A DNA stretch of 64,000 bases, taken from Pleomorphomonas oryzae DSM 16300 (GTDB taxonomy: Bacteria; Pseudomonadota; Alphaproteobacteria; Rhizobiales; Pleomorphomonadaceae). A model generated the notes under the pieces. That model saw nothing but the letters and a program-made list of their open reading frames with translations. It had not been told where the DNA came from and did no database searches. Position numbers and translations under genes: made by a program. The stretch spans positions 89,148 through 153,147 of the forward strand of contig NZ_AUHB01000014.1 of assembly GCF_000422965.1 (NCBI RefSeq). Reading direction: 5' to 3'. This document shows, piece by piece, positions 17,476-25,358 of this stretch. Position 1 is the first letter of the stretch; every line of letters starts with the position of its first letter.

Positions 17476-18912
17476 TCAGATCCCCGACTTGCCGTCGGCG
17501 CCGATGCTGGCGATGCGCAGAAGATTGGTCACGCCCGCCGTGCCGAAGGGCACACCGGCGGTGATGATGATGCGATCGCCCGGCTTGGTGAAGCCCTCTT
17601 CGGCCGAGATGCGGCTGGCACGCTGCACCAGGTCGTTGAGCGAGCGGGCATCGTCGGTGACCACCGAGTGGATACCCCAGACCAGCGCCAGACGGCGGGC
17701 CATCGAGCGGTTGGGCGACAGCGCCAGGATCGGCGTCGACGGCCGCTCGCGGGCAGCGCGCAGGCCGGTGGCGCCGGAGGCGGTGAAGCAGACGAGGGCG
17801 GCGATGCCCAGCGTCTCGGCGATCTGACGGGCGGAGGCCGAAATGGCATCGGCGGGAGTCGCGTCCGGCTCGCCGCGCTGACCGGCCAGGATCGACTGGT
17901 AGTGTTCGGAACTCTCCACTTCCTCGGCGACGTTGCTCATGGTGGCAACCGCCTCGACCGGGTAAGCACCGGCCGCCGATTCGGCTGAGAGCATGACGGC
18001 GTCGGCACCTTCGAAGACGGCGTTGGCGATGTCGGACACTTCGGCGCGGGTCGGCACCGGCGACTGGATCATCGATTCCAGCATCTGGGTGGCAACGACC
18101 ACCGGCTTGCCGGCCTTGCGCGTGGTGCGGGTGATGCTCTTCTGGACGCTCGGCACCTGCTCGAGCGGCAGCTCGACGCCGAGGTCGCCGCGCGCCACCA
18201 TGATGGCGTCGGACAGTTCGAGGATCTCGTTGAAGCGCTTGACGGCCTGCGGCTTCTCGATCTTGGCCATGACGCCGCACTTGCCGTCGACGATCTCATG
18301 CACTTCCCGAAGGTCGTCCGGCCCTTGCACGAAGGACAGCGCGATCCAGTCGACGTCGGCTTCGAGCGCCGCGGTGAGGTCGGAGCGGTCCTTCTCGGTC
18401 AGCGCCCCGGAGGTGAGCACGGTGTCGGGCAGGCTGACGCCCTTGCGGTCGGAGATCTTGCCGCCGACCTCGACCACGGCAACCGCCACCTTGCGATCGT
18501 TCTCGACGATGCGCAGCCGCAGGCGGCCGTCGTCGATCAACAGGCGGTGGCCCGGCTCCAGCGCATCGATGATTTCGGGATGTGGCAGCGTCACGCCGGT
18601 GACATCACCGGCGAACTTCTCGCGGTGGAAGCCGAACTTCGCGCCGATCTCCAGGAAGACAGGACCTTCGGCAAAGGTGCCGACGCGCAACTTGGGGCCT
18701 TGCAGGTCGGCAAGGATGCCGATGGGGCGGCCCGCCTCGGCTTCGACCTCACGGATGGTCGAGACGTAGTAGCGCAGCTTCTCGTGATTGGTGTGGCTCA
18801 TGTTGATGCGGAAGCAATCCGCACCCGCCTGGTGAAGCCGGGCGATCATGTCCTTGTCGGAGGAAGAGGGGCCCAATGTTGCAAGAATCTTGACCTTGCG
18901 GTTTCGTCTCAT
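17476..18912 (-). CDS. pyk: Pyruvate kinase
   Basis: A 478-residue pyruvate kinase that makes ATP and pyruvate from phosphoenolpyruvate. Visible landmarks are KILATLGPSS at the N-terminus, FRINMSHTNHEK, the metal/substrate loop GVMAKIEKPQAV, the MVARGDLGVE signature, and the C-terminal allosteric domain ending in GADGKSGI. The start codon overlaps the stop of the DUF1036 gene as ATGA, which makes translational coupling likely. Length fits the family. Confidence 0.96.
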   Translation of the reverse strand: MRRNRKVKILATLGPSSSDKDMIARLHQAGADCFRINMSHTNHEKLRYYVSTIREVEAEAGRPIGILADLQGPKLRVGTFAEGPVFLEIGAKFGFHREKFAGDVTGVTLPHPEIIDALEPGHRLLIDDGRLRLRIVENDRKVAVAVVEVGGKISDRKGVSLPDTVLTSGALTEKDRSDLTAALEADVDWIALSFVQGPDDLREVHEIVDGKCGVMAKIEKPQAVKRFNEILELSDAIMVARGDLGVELPLEQVPSVQKSITRTTRKAGKPVVVATQMLESMIQSPVPTRAEVSDIANAVFEGADAVMLSAESAAGAYPVEAVATMSNVAEEVESSEHYQSILAGQRGEPDATPADAISASARQIAETLGIAALVCFTASGATGLRAARERPSTPILALSPNRSMARRLALVWGIHSVVTDDARSLNDLVQRASRISAEEGFTKPGDRIIITAGVPFGTAGVTNLLRIASIGADGKSGI

Positions 18913-19370
18913 TTCGCCCCGTTTCCTTTTTGGGTCGGCTGGTAGAGGTGTACGGTCCAGCTGCGTTGTTCGGCGGTGTCGACCTCGAAGAAGCCCGTCC
19001 GCTCATAGCCTCGTGCGACACAGTTCTCGACGCCGCCGATGGTAAACATCTTGCGTCTCGTGCACATGAACGCCTTGCCACCCCATTCGCCACCATGCTG
19101 GCTGTCGACGGCGTAGAGGTAGTAGTAGCGCGAGGCGAGAGCGCCGGTCAGCAGCGTTCCGCATTTCGATCCGCCGATGTTCCACCAGCCTTCGGAGCGC
19201 CAGCCGTCCGCGGCCTTGTAGCCGATCGCCACGGAAATGGTGCCGTCGGTCTTGTTGCAGAGCCTGAGATCGGCCTTTGCGGGTGTCGCTGCGGCAAGGG
19301 CGAGAAACGACAGCGTCGCGGCAATGAGTGCCGGCCGCGTCCGTCGTACCGGTCCCTTGAGTGCCGCCAT
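18909..19370 (-). CDS. DUF1036 exported protein
   Basis: A 153-residue DUF1036 protein of unknown function. A signal peptide (PALIAATLSFLALAAATPAKA) precedes the conserved core LRLCNKTDGTISVAIGYK, WRSEGWWNI and YYYLYAVDSQHGGEW, with paired cysteines that could form disulfides in the periplasm. An alternative ATG at 19409 would add 13 residues. Its stop overlaps the pyk start by four bases, so both are made from one transcript. The protein's link to pyruvate kinase is unexplained. Confidence 0.88.
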   Translation of the reverse strand: MAALKGPVRRTRPALIAATLSFLALAAATPAKADLRLCNKTDGTISVAIGYKAADGWRSEGWWNIGGSKCGTLLTGALASRYYYLYAVDSQHGGEWGGKAFMCTRRKMFTIGGVENCVARGYERTGFFEVDTAEQRSWTVHLYQPTQKGNGAK

Positions 19371-19567
19371 CGGTATTCCGCCCGCCAACGATCCTTGTCC
19401 GGTGCTCATCGGAGAATGCCCCGCCTTATCGCGTGACCTACGGCAAAATGTCAACGTATAATTACGCAAGCCGCCGCGCAGTTCCGCCGTGTCCGGTCCC
19501 CTTCCAGCATTAGCACGCACCCTCAAGGGCTTACGCTCCAGTCTTTGGTCGCGTTGAGACACATGAA

Positions 19568-20461
19568 TCATGATCGCGGCCGGGCGATCCAGATGCCACC
19601 GAGGATCATCAGGCCGCCGGCTGCCTGGCTCCAGCCGATCGCCTCTCCGAACACCAGGAAGGCCAGCGCCGCGGCGGCAATCACTTCCATGAAAATGACC
19701 AGCGAGGAGAAGGCGGCTGACAGATAGCCGAGGGCGAAGGCGAGCAGGCCCTGTCCGCCGATATGGCTGATGTAGGCGAGGGCGGCGAGCGTCGCGGCGC
19801 CGGCCAGCGAAGAGGGCAGGAGCTTCGGTTCGAAGGCAAAGGCGATGACGCCGAGGCAGAGCGCGGTCACCGTGGTGGCGCCGAAGGTGACGGTGCCGGT
19901 GCTGTGCTCGCGGCGGGCGGCGCGCACGGCAAGGAAATAGGTGCCGAAGCCGAAGGAGGTGCCAATACCGTAGATGTCGCCGATCAGCTTGCTGGAATCG
20001 AGCGTGTAGGAGCCGCCCAGCAGCACGGCGCCGCCGAGAATGCAGACGATGACGCCGCCTGCCTCGCGTCGTCCGACCTTTTCGCCGATGAACAGACCGG
20101 AGAACAGCAATACCCAGATCGGCGCCATCGACGACAGGAAGGTGGCGTTGGCGATCGAGGTGTGAAGGATCGAAAGGTGCCAGAAGAACAGGTCGATCGA
20201 GAAGAAGAAGCCCGCAAGCCAGATGGCCTTGGAGCGGAAGGCAGAGAGGAGGGCGCCCTTGCCGCCTTCGCTGATCGCCCAGATGGCCAGCACCGGCACG
20301 GCGAGCGCCACGCGCCAGAAGGCGCTGGCGAACGGGCCGACGTCGGCGAGGCGGACGAAGATCGGCGACACGCCCATGGCGACTGCGCCCAGGCAAAGGG
20401 CGAGAAAGGCCGCGACCTGACCGGGGCGGGCGGAGTGCGACAGCGTTCGGGCAGCGGGCAT
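19568..20461 (-). CDS. EamA-family drug/metabolite exporter
   Basis: A 297-residue inner-membrane protein with ten predicted helices arranged as two EamA repeats (first repeat from AAFLALCLGAVAMGVSPIF, second from FGFGTYFLAVRAA). Members export amino acids, purines or drugs, and the substrate is unknown. I start it at ATG 20461, giving a short cytoplasmic N-terminus; the frame open to 20659 overlaps the divergent gene. It ends about 160 bases from the DUF1036 gene's start. Confidence 0.88.
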   Translation of the reverse strand: MPAARTLSHSARPGQVAAFLALCLGAVAMGVSPIFVRLADVGPFASAFWRVALAVPVLAIWAISEGGKGALLSAFRSKAIWLAGFFFSIDLFFWHLSILHTSIANATFLSSMAPIWVLLFSGLFIGEKVGRREAGGVIVCILGGAVLLGGSYTLDSSKLIGDIYGIGTSFGFGTYFLAVRAARREHSTGTVTFGATTVTALCLGVIAFAFEPKLLPSSLAGAATLAALAYISHIGGQGLLAFALGYLSAAFSSLVIFMEVIAAAALAFLVFGEAIGWSQAAGGLMILGGIWIARPRS

Positions 20462-20588
20462 GAAGCAACCTGGCGGCGGCGGCCGCCGGGCCGGACCGCG
20501 GCGGATGTGCAACGGTCGGCGGGTCGGTGGCGCCGATGGATGGATCTCGACTTTATCCGACCGATAGCAGCATTTAGGATCGTTAGCC

Positions 20589-21386
20589 ATGCAGGACCCG
20601 ACGAACGACGCTCCTTTCATTTTTCTGCCCGGTAACGATGCCGGTGGTCTCTTGATCATCGCCGATCATGCGTCCAACCGGGTGCCGCCGCCCTATGGCG
20701 ACCTCGGCCTGCCGCCGGCCGAGTTCGAGCGGCACATCGCCTATGACATCGGCACCGAATGGCTGGTTCATCGCCTCGCCGCGTTCACTGGCGCGCCGAC
20801 GCTGCTCACCCGCTTCTCGCGCCTGTTGATCGATCCCAACCGTGGCGAGGACGATCCGACGCTGGTGATGCGGCTCTCCGACGGGGCAATCGTGCCGGGC
20901 AATGCCGGCGTCGATGCCACCGAGCGGCAGCGGCGCATCGAGCGCTTCCATCGTCCCTATCACCAGGCGATTGCCCGGCAGATCGACCGGATGATCGCCA
21001 CCGGCGTGGCGCCGGTGATCCTGTCCATCCATTCCTTCACACCGGCCTGGAAGGGCGTTGCCCGTCCGTGGGACATGGCGATTCTCTGGGATAGCGACGA
21101 CCGCATGGTGGTGCCGGCACTCGATGCCTTCCGAGCGCGCGGCCTGGTGGTAGGTGACAACCAGCCCTATGACGGGGCGCTCAAGAACGACACGCTCTAC
21201 CACCACGGTACGGCGCGCGGCCTTGCCCATCTCCTCATCGAGGTGCGGCAGGATCATATCGCCGACGAGGCGGGCGCAAATCACTGGGCGCAGACGATTT
21301 TCGAGGTGGTGGCGCCTTTGGTGGCGCAGCCGGCCATGCACGAGACCGCCTTTTACCGATCGCGCGCTGACGGACCGGGCGTGTGA
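20589..21386 (+). CDS. N-formylglutamate amidohydrolase family protein (first copy)
   Basis: A 265-residue protein of the FGase family, zinc hydrolases that remove the formyl group from N-formyl-L-glutamate in histidine breakdown. Visible motifs are IIADHASNRVP, SRLLIDPNRGEDD, LSIHSFTP and LLIEVRQDHI. No hut genes are nearby, so the real substrate may differ. A second, more divergent member is encoded at 32327-33223. It is divergent from the EamA gene and ends 109 bases before gapR. Confidence 0.88.
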   Translation: MQDPTNDAPFIFLPGNDAGGLLIIADHASNRVPPPYGDLGLPPAEFERHIAYDIGTEWLVHRLAAFTGAPTLLTRFSRLLIDPNRGEDDPTLVMRLSDGAIVPGNAGVDATERQRRIERFHRPYHQAIARQIDRMIATGVAPVILSIHSFTPAWKGVARPWDMAILWDSDDRMVVPALDAFRARGLVVGDNQPYDGALKNDTLYHHGTARGLAHLLIEVRQDHIADEAGANHWAQTIFEVVAPLVAQPAMHETAFYRSRADGPGV

Positions 21387-21495
21387 ATGGACGCTTGAAA
21401 ACGGTTGACGCGCCCCTGAACTTCGGACTTCATGCGCCCCTCACGGGCGGCACCCCGCCCGGACCCAATGACAAGATCGGCAGGACAGACATCCC

Positions 21496-21756
21496 ATGAG
21501 CATGGAATCGGCAGAATCGCAGGGCGGCGTCGCGGCGGGTGAACTTCGGCAGTTCATCGAGCGCGTCGAGCGGCTTGAGGAAGAGAAGGCCGCTCTCCAG
21601 GACGACATCAAGGACGTGATGGCCGAGCTCAAGGGCCGTGGCTACGACGTCAAGGCCGTCAGGGCCATCCTGAAGCTCCGCAAGCAGGACCCGGACGAGC
21701 GGCAGGAGGCGGAAGCCATCCTCGAGCTGTACATGAACGCTTTGGGCATGGTGTGA
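21496..21756 (+). CDS. gapR: Nucleoid-associated protein GapR (DUF2312)
   Basis: An 86-residue protein almost identical in pattern to Gap[53 protein letters not shown] and a hydrophobic end. GapR of Caulobacter clamps overtwisted, AT-rich DNA and supports replication and type II topoisomerases. The protein is two long helices with coiled-coil character, consistent with its dimer-of-dimers ring. A structured element lies 113 bases past its stop. Confidence 0.95.
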   Translation: MSMESAESQGGVAAGELRQFIERVERLEEEKAALQDDIKDVMAELKGRGYDVKAVRAILKLRKQDPDERQEAEAILELYMNALGMV

Positions 21757-21869
21757 TAGACGCCGGCTGAACCCGAGGGCTGTGCCGAGCTCATTGTCTC
21801 GGCGGGCGGCTTTCGGAGCGGTTGTTGTCTCTGGCTGGCGATCGGTCCAGCCTCTCCCAGTCTGCAAGA

Positions 21870-21917
21870 AGGCGCTGCGCCAACTGCCGTTGACCGGTGG
21901 TGGCGGGCGCCTTTTTT
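21870..21917 (+). ncRNA. Structured element A (with terminator-like T run)
   Basis: A 44-base sequence that folds as nested stems: AGGCGC with GCGCCT outside, CGCCA with TGGCG next, and CTGCCG with CGGTGG inside, followed by six T. It aligns to element B at 25299-25343 with one gap and changes that keep the stems. It lies between gapR and the cobalamin riboswitch, so it could be gapR's terminator, but the conserved interior makes a plain terminator less likely. I cannot assign it to a known RNA family. Confidence 0.6.
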
Positions 21918-22068
21918 GCGTGTCGTACCCCCGGGTTCGGCCTGCCGAAGCGAACCACCGGACGGGACTGACCGATGGTGATCCACAGCCTTTATAGGTA
22001 GAACCACTCCCGTGAACCTCTTTCATTGACCCGACTCGTGAGGCGCGAAATACTATTCGTAGAGCCGA

Positions 22069-22236
22069 GGTTCTTCAGGTGCCACAACATCTGGAGTGAA
22101 AAGGGAAGCCGGTCAATGCCGGCGCTGCCCCCGCAACTGTAGGCGGGAAGTGGCCGATCCAAGAATGTCACTGGTGCGAGGCACTGGGAAGACGGATCGG
22201 CCGCCGAGACCCGTGAGCCAGGAGACCTGCCCCGGC
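22069..22236 (+). promoter_or_regulatory. Cobalamin (B12) riboswitch before nrdD
   Basis: The leader contains the full set of cobalamin-aptamer signatures in order: GTGAAAAGGGAAGCCGGT, the CCCCCGCAACTGTAGGCGG core, a CACTGG...CACTGGGAAG segment, and the B12 box GCCAGGAGACCTGCC at 22217-22231. It ends about 125 bases before the nrdD ATG. A CCGGAG/CTCCGG hairpin at 22291-22306 may belong to the expression platform. With cobalamin bound, nrdD expression should fall. Confidence 0.95.
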
Positions 22237-22361
22237 CTATGTGAAATGTCCTCGGGCGGGGTGCACCGGTGGATCGTCGTCGTCCTGCGTCCGGAGATCT
22301 CTCCGGGCGGCGTGTCGATTGCGCTCCCCGTTCTCTGCCTCTCTTTTCGGTGCAGGGAACG

Positions 22362-24380
22362 ATGTCGGAAATCACGTCAGTCAAGCCGCCTCTCAGCGTC
22401 CTCAAGCGGTCGGGCGCGCTCGCCCTGTTCGACGCCGAGAAAATTCGTTCTGCCGTCGAACGGGCTGGCGCTGCCAGCGGCGAATTTTCCAGCACCGAGG
22501 CGCATCTGCTTGCCATGCAGGCCGTGAAGGTGATCGCCCACCGGTTTGCCGAGCGCATGCCGTCGATCGAAGAGATCCAGGACGTCGTCGAGCAGGTGTT
22601 GATCTCGGCCAACCATTTTGCCACGGCGCGTGCCTACATCGTCTATCGCGAACAACGGGCGCGCCTTCGCCGCGATGCCAACGCCGTCGTCGATGTGGTG
22701 TCGTCGATCGACGAATATCTCGAACGCGCCGATTGGCGGGTGAACGCCAACGCCAACCAGGGCTACTCGCTGGGGGGCCTCATTCTGAACGTCTCGGGCA
22801 AGGTGACGGCCAACTACTGGCTTTCCCACGTCTATCCGCCCGAGGTCGGCAAGGCGCACCGCGACGGCGACATCCACATCCACGATCTCGACATGCTCGC
22901 AGGCTATTGCGCCGGCTGGTCGCTGCGCACGCTGCTCACCGAGGGGCTGAACGGCGTGCCGGGCAAGGTGGAGGCCGGGCCGCCGAAGCATCTTTCGAGC
23001 GCCGTCGGCCAGATCGTCAATTTCCTCGGGACGCTGCAGAACGAGTGGGCCGGTGCTCAGGCCTTCTCGTCTTTCGACACCTATATGGCGCCCTTCGTGC
23101 GCAAGGATCGGCTCTCCTATGAGGATGTCCGGCAGTCGATCCAGGAGCTGATCTACAATCTCAACGTCCCCTCGCGCTGGGGCACGCAGACGCCGTTCAC
23201 CAACCTCACCTTCGATTGGGTGTGTCCCGACGATCTCAAGGATCTGGTGCCGGTGGTCGGCGGCGTCGAGATGGACTTCCGCTATGGCGACCTGCAGGCC
23301 GAGATGGACCTCATCAACCGTGCTTATATGGAGGTGATGACGGCGGGAGACGCCAAGGGGCGCGTCTTCACCTTCCCGATCCCAACCTACAACATCACGC
23401 CCGACTTCCCCTGGGAGAGCGACAACGCCACTCGCCTGTTCGAGATGACGGCGAAATACGGGCTGCCCTACTTCCAGAACTTCCTCAATTCCGAGCTGAC
23501 GCCCAATATGGTCCGCTCGATGTGCTGCCGGCTGCAGCTCGATCTCCGGGAGCTTCTGAAGCGCGGCAACGGCCTGTTCGGCTCGGCCGAGCAAACGGGG
23601 TCGGTGGGCGTCGTCACGGTGAACTGCGCCCGTCTCGGCTATCTTCATAAGGGCGACGAGGCCGGATTGTTGCGTCGGCTGGACGAGCTCCTGGCCATCG
23701 GTCGCACCAGCCTGGAGATCAAGCGCAAGACCATCGAGCGACTGATGGCCGATGGCCTGTTTCCCTACACCAAGCGCTATCTCGGTACGCTCCGGAACCA
23801 TTTCTCGACGCTGGGCCTCAACGGCGTCAACGAACTGATCCGCAACTTCACCGGCGATACCGAGGACATCACGACGGCATGGGGCGAGGCTTTCGCCATC
23901 CGTCTGCTCGACCATGTGCGGGCAAAGATGGTCGCCTTTCAGGAGGAGACGGGCCATCTCTACAATCTCGAAGCAACGCCGGCGGAAGGCACGACCTATC
24001 GCTTTGCTCGCGAGGACAAGAAGCGCTTTCCGAGCATCTTGCAGGCCGGCACGCTGGATGCGCCCTACTACACCAACTCCAGCCAATTGCCGGTCGGCTT
24101 CACGGACGATGCCTTCGAGGCGCTGCGCCGCCAGGAGCCGCTTCAGACCCGCTACACCGGGGGCACGGTACTTCATCTCTATCTCGGCGAACGGGTGTCG
24201 TCGGCCGAGGCCTGCAAGAAACTGGTCCGGCGGGCGCTCGAGAATTTCCGACTGCCCTACATCACGATAACGCCGACTTTCTCCATCTGTCCCAAGCACG
24301 GCTACCTCGCTGGCGAACATGAGTTCTGCCCGATCTGCGATGCCGAGCGGCTCGCCGAGAAGCAGGCCGCTGCCGAGTGA
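22362..24380 (+). CDS. nrdD: Class III ribonucleotide reductase large part, lacking the glycyl-radical tail
   Basis: A 672-residue NrdD that reduces ribonucleoside triphosphates without oxygen. It has an N-terminal ATP-cone (residues about 8-100, from VLKRSGALALFDAEKI), the barrel with FTFPIPTYNI, MCCRLQLDLREL (catalytic Cys region) and GSVGVVTVNCARLGYL, and a C-terminal zinc site CPKHGYLAGEHEFCPIC (about C643, C656, C659). It stops soon after (AERLAEKQAAAE), before the RVxGY glycyl-radical loop that must follow in a complete enzyme; that loop is encoded by the next gene. ATG follows GCAGGGA. Controlled by the upstream B12 riboswitch. Confidence 0.95.
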   Translation: MSEITSVKPPLSVLKRSGALALFDAEKIRSAVERAGAASGEFSSTEAHLLAMQAVKVIAHRFAERMPSIEEIQDVVEQVLISANHFATARAYIVYREQRARLRRDANAVVDVVSSIDEYLERADWRVNANANQGYSLGGLILNVSGKVTANYWLSHVYPPEVGKAHRDGDIHIHDLDMLAGYCAGWSLRTLLTEGLNGVPGKVEAGPPKHLSSAVGQIVNFLGTLQNEWAGAQAFSSFDTYMAPFVRKDRLSYEDVRQSIQELIYNLNVPSRWGTQTPFTNLTFDWVCPDDLKDLVPVVGGVEMDFRYGDLQAEMDLINRAYMEVMTAGDAKGRVFTFPIPTYNITPDFPWESDNATRLFEMTAKYGLPYFQNFLNSELTPNMVRSMCCRLQLDLRELLKRGNGLFGSAEQTGSVGVVTVNCARLGYLHKGDEAGLLRRLDELLAIGRTSLEIKRKTIERLMADGLFPYTKRYLGTLRNHFSTLGLNGVNELIRNFTGDTEDITTAWGEAFAIRLLDHVRAKMVAFQEETGHLYNLEATPAEGTTYRFAREDKKRFPSILQAGTLDAPYYTNSSQLPVGFTDDAFEALRRQEPLQTRYTGGTVLHLYLGERVSSAEACKKLVRRALENFRLPYITITPTFSICPKHGYLAGEHEFCPICDAERLAEKQAAAE

Positions 24381-24404
24381 ACCAATCCGCCAAGGAGACC
24401 TGAA

Positions 24405-24602
24405 ATGAACAAGCCGCTTTCTGCCATTGAAACCGATGCCGTCACCCTGCTGTCCAATGACGAGCGCCAGCCCTGCGAAGTCTGGACGCGGGTGATGGGC
24501 TATCACCGCCCCGTCTCGTCCTTCAACAAAGGTAAGAAAAGCGAATTCGCCGAGCGGACCGCGTTCGCCGAAGGCAAGAGCCTTACCAATGCCCGCCGAT
24601 GA
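24405..24602 (+). CDS. nrdD: Separate glycyl-radical domain of NrdD
   Basis: A 65-residue protein whose core CEVWTRVMGYHRPVSSFN followed by KGKKSEFAERT matches the C-terminal end of ordinary NrdD proteins, with Gly32 in RVMGY as the expected radical site. It has its own start: AAGGAG lies eight bases before the ATG, 24 bases past the nrdD stop. The N-terminal 20 residues (MNKPLSAIETDAVTLLS) are not found in fused NrdD and may dock it onto the large part. It overlaps nrdG by 14 bases. The good ribosome-binding site argues against a sequencing frameshift. Confidence 0.9.
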   Translation: MNKPLSAIETDAVTLLSNDERQPCEVWTRVMGYHRPVSSFNKGKKSEFAERTAFAEGKSLTNARR

Positions 24603-25218
24603 CATAGCGGTCGGCGGCTTTTCCCCGTTGTCCACCTGTGACTGGCCGGGCGAGCTGGTCGCCACGGTGTTCTGCCAAGGCTGTCCGCTCGCTTGCCACT
24701 ATTGCCATAACGCCGATCTGATCCCGCCCGGCCGAGGTGCCGGGCCGGACTGGCGGGAGATCTTGTCCATTCTCGAAGGGCGGCGGGGCCTCCTTGACGG
24801 CGTGGTGTTTTCCGGAGGCGAGCCGACCTTGCAAAAGGCACTGCCCGAGGCGGTCGTTGCCGCTAGGGCGCTCGGCTTCCGCGTCGGCCTGCACACCGCC
24901 GGTCCTTATCCCGACCGCTTTGCCCGCCTTTTGCCTGATCTCGACTGGGTGGGTTTCGACGTCAAGGCGCCATTTGCCGAGTATGAGCGCATTACAGGCG
25001 TGCCGGAGAGTGGCCTACGGGCACGCGAAAGCCTGATCGCACTGGCCGGGAGTGGCGTCGCTTTCGAAGTTCGCACCACCGTGCATGCGGCGCTGCTGGA
25101 CGAAGCCGCCCTCGTTCGCCTCGACGCCGATCTTGCCGCGCTGGGTCTGGGGCCGACACGGCGTCAACCGTTCCGAAGCCAAGGCTGCCAGGACGCGAAG
25201 CTGCTGGCCGCCGGCTGA
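24589..25218 (+). CDS. nrdG: Class III ribonucleotide reductase activase
   Basis: A 209-residue radical-SAM enzyme of the NrdG2 type that generates the glycyl radical. The CxxxCxxC cluster motif is C32, C36 and C39 in CPLACHYCHN, followed by the glycine-rich SAM motif VVFSGGEPTLQ and WVGFDVKAPF. An extra cysteine pair just before (C29, C17) is present. It overlaps the glycyl-radical gene by 14 bases, so the three genes form one operon under the B12 riboswitch. Confidence 0.95.
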   Translation: MPADDIAVGGFSPLSTCDWPGELVATVFCQGCPLACHYCHNADLIPPGRGAGPDWREILSILEGRRGLLDGVVFSGGEPTLQKALPEAVVAARALGFRVGLHTAGPYPDRFARLLPDLDWVGFDVKAPFAEYERITGVPESGLRARESLIALAGSGVAFEVRTTVHAALLDEAALVRLDADLAALGLGPTRRQPFRSQGCQDAKLLAAG

Positions 25219-25251
25219 TCGTTCATCTCCTCGATGAGCGCGTCTCTTTGC

Positions 25252-25280
25252 TTGACAGCCCGGGGATGCGGGCCTAGTTT
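25252..25280 (+). promoter_or_regulatory. Sigma70-type promoter of the MFS gene
   Basis: TTGACA at 25252-25257, a 17-base spacer, and TAGTTT at 25275-25280. Transcription would begin near 25287, so that the leader consists almost only of element B. Confidence 0.6.
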
Positions 25281-25298
25281 TCTGTATCGTTTCAAAGG

Positions 25299-25343
25299 AG
25301 GCGTCGCGCCGACTGCCGGTCTACCGGTGGCGGAGGGCGCCTT
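25299..25343 (+). promoter_or_regulatory. Structured element B, leader of the MFS transporter gene
   Basis: A 45-base homologue of element A. The outer stem AGGCGU/GCGCCU keeps pairing with a C to U change, the middle stem is CGCC/GGCG, and the inner stem CUGCCG/CGGUGG is identical. The only Shine-Dalgarno-like sequence upstream of the transporter, GGAGGG at 25332-25337, lies inside the 3' arm. Placement between a strong promoter and a transporter start is that of a small riboswitch or protein-binding leader. Family unknown to me. Confidence 0.6.
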
Positions 25344-25358
25344 CTTCATGTGGATCCC

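Noticed and set aside
21782..21997. A 71-residue frame between gapR and the riboswitch
   Set aside because: It reads through element A and has no ribosome-binding site or family resemblance.
24381..24404. A sequencing frameshift splitting NrdD
   Set aside because: The downstream piece has its own Shine-Dalgarno, ATG and a novel N-terminal segment, so a true gene split is more likely; resequencing would settle it.
22377..24665. A 762-residue minus-strand frame opposite nrdD
   Set aside because: Antisense shadow of nrdD and its partner gene; no recognisable motif or ribosome-binding site.
25299..25343. Element B as a fluoride, guanidine (ykkC) or SAM-II riboswitch
   Set aside because: None of the conserved core motifs of these families (as I remember them) is present.
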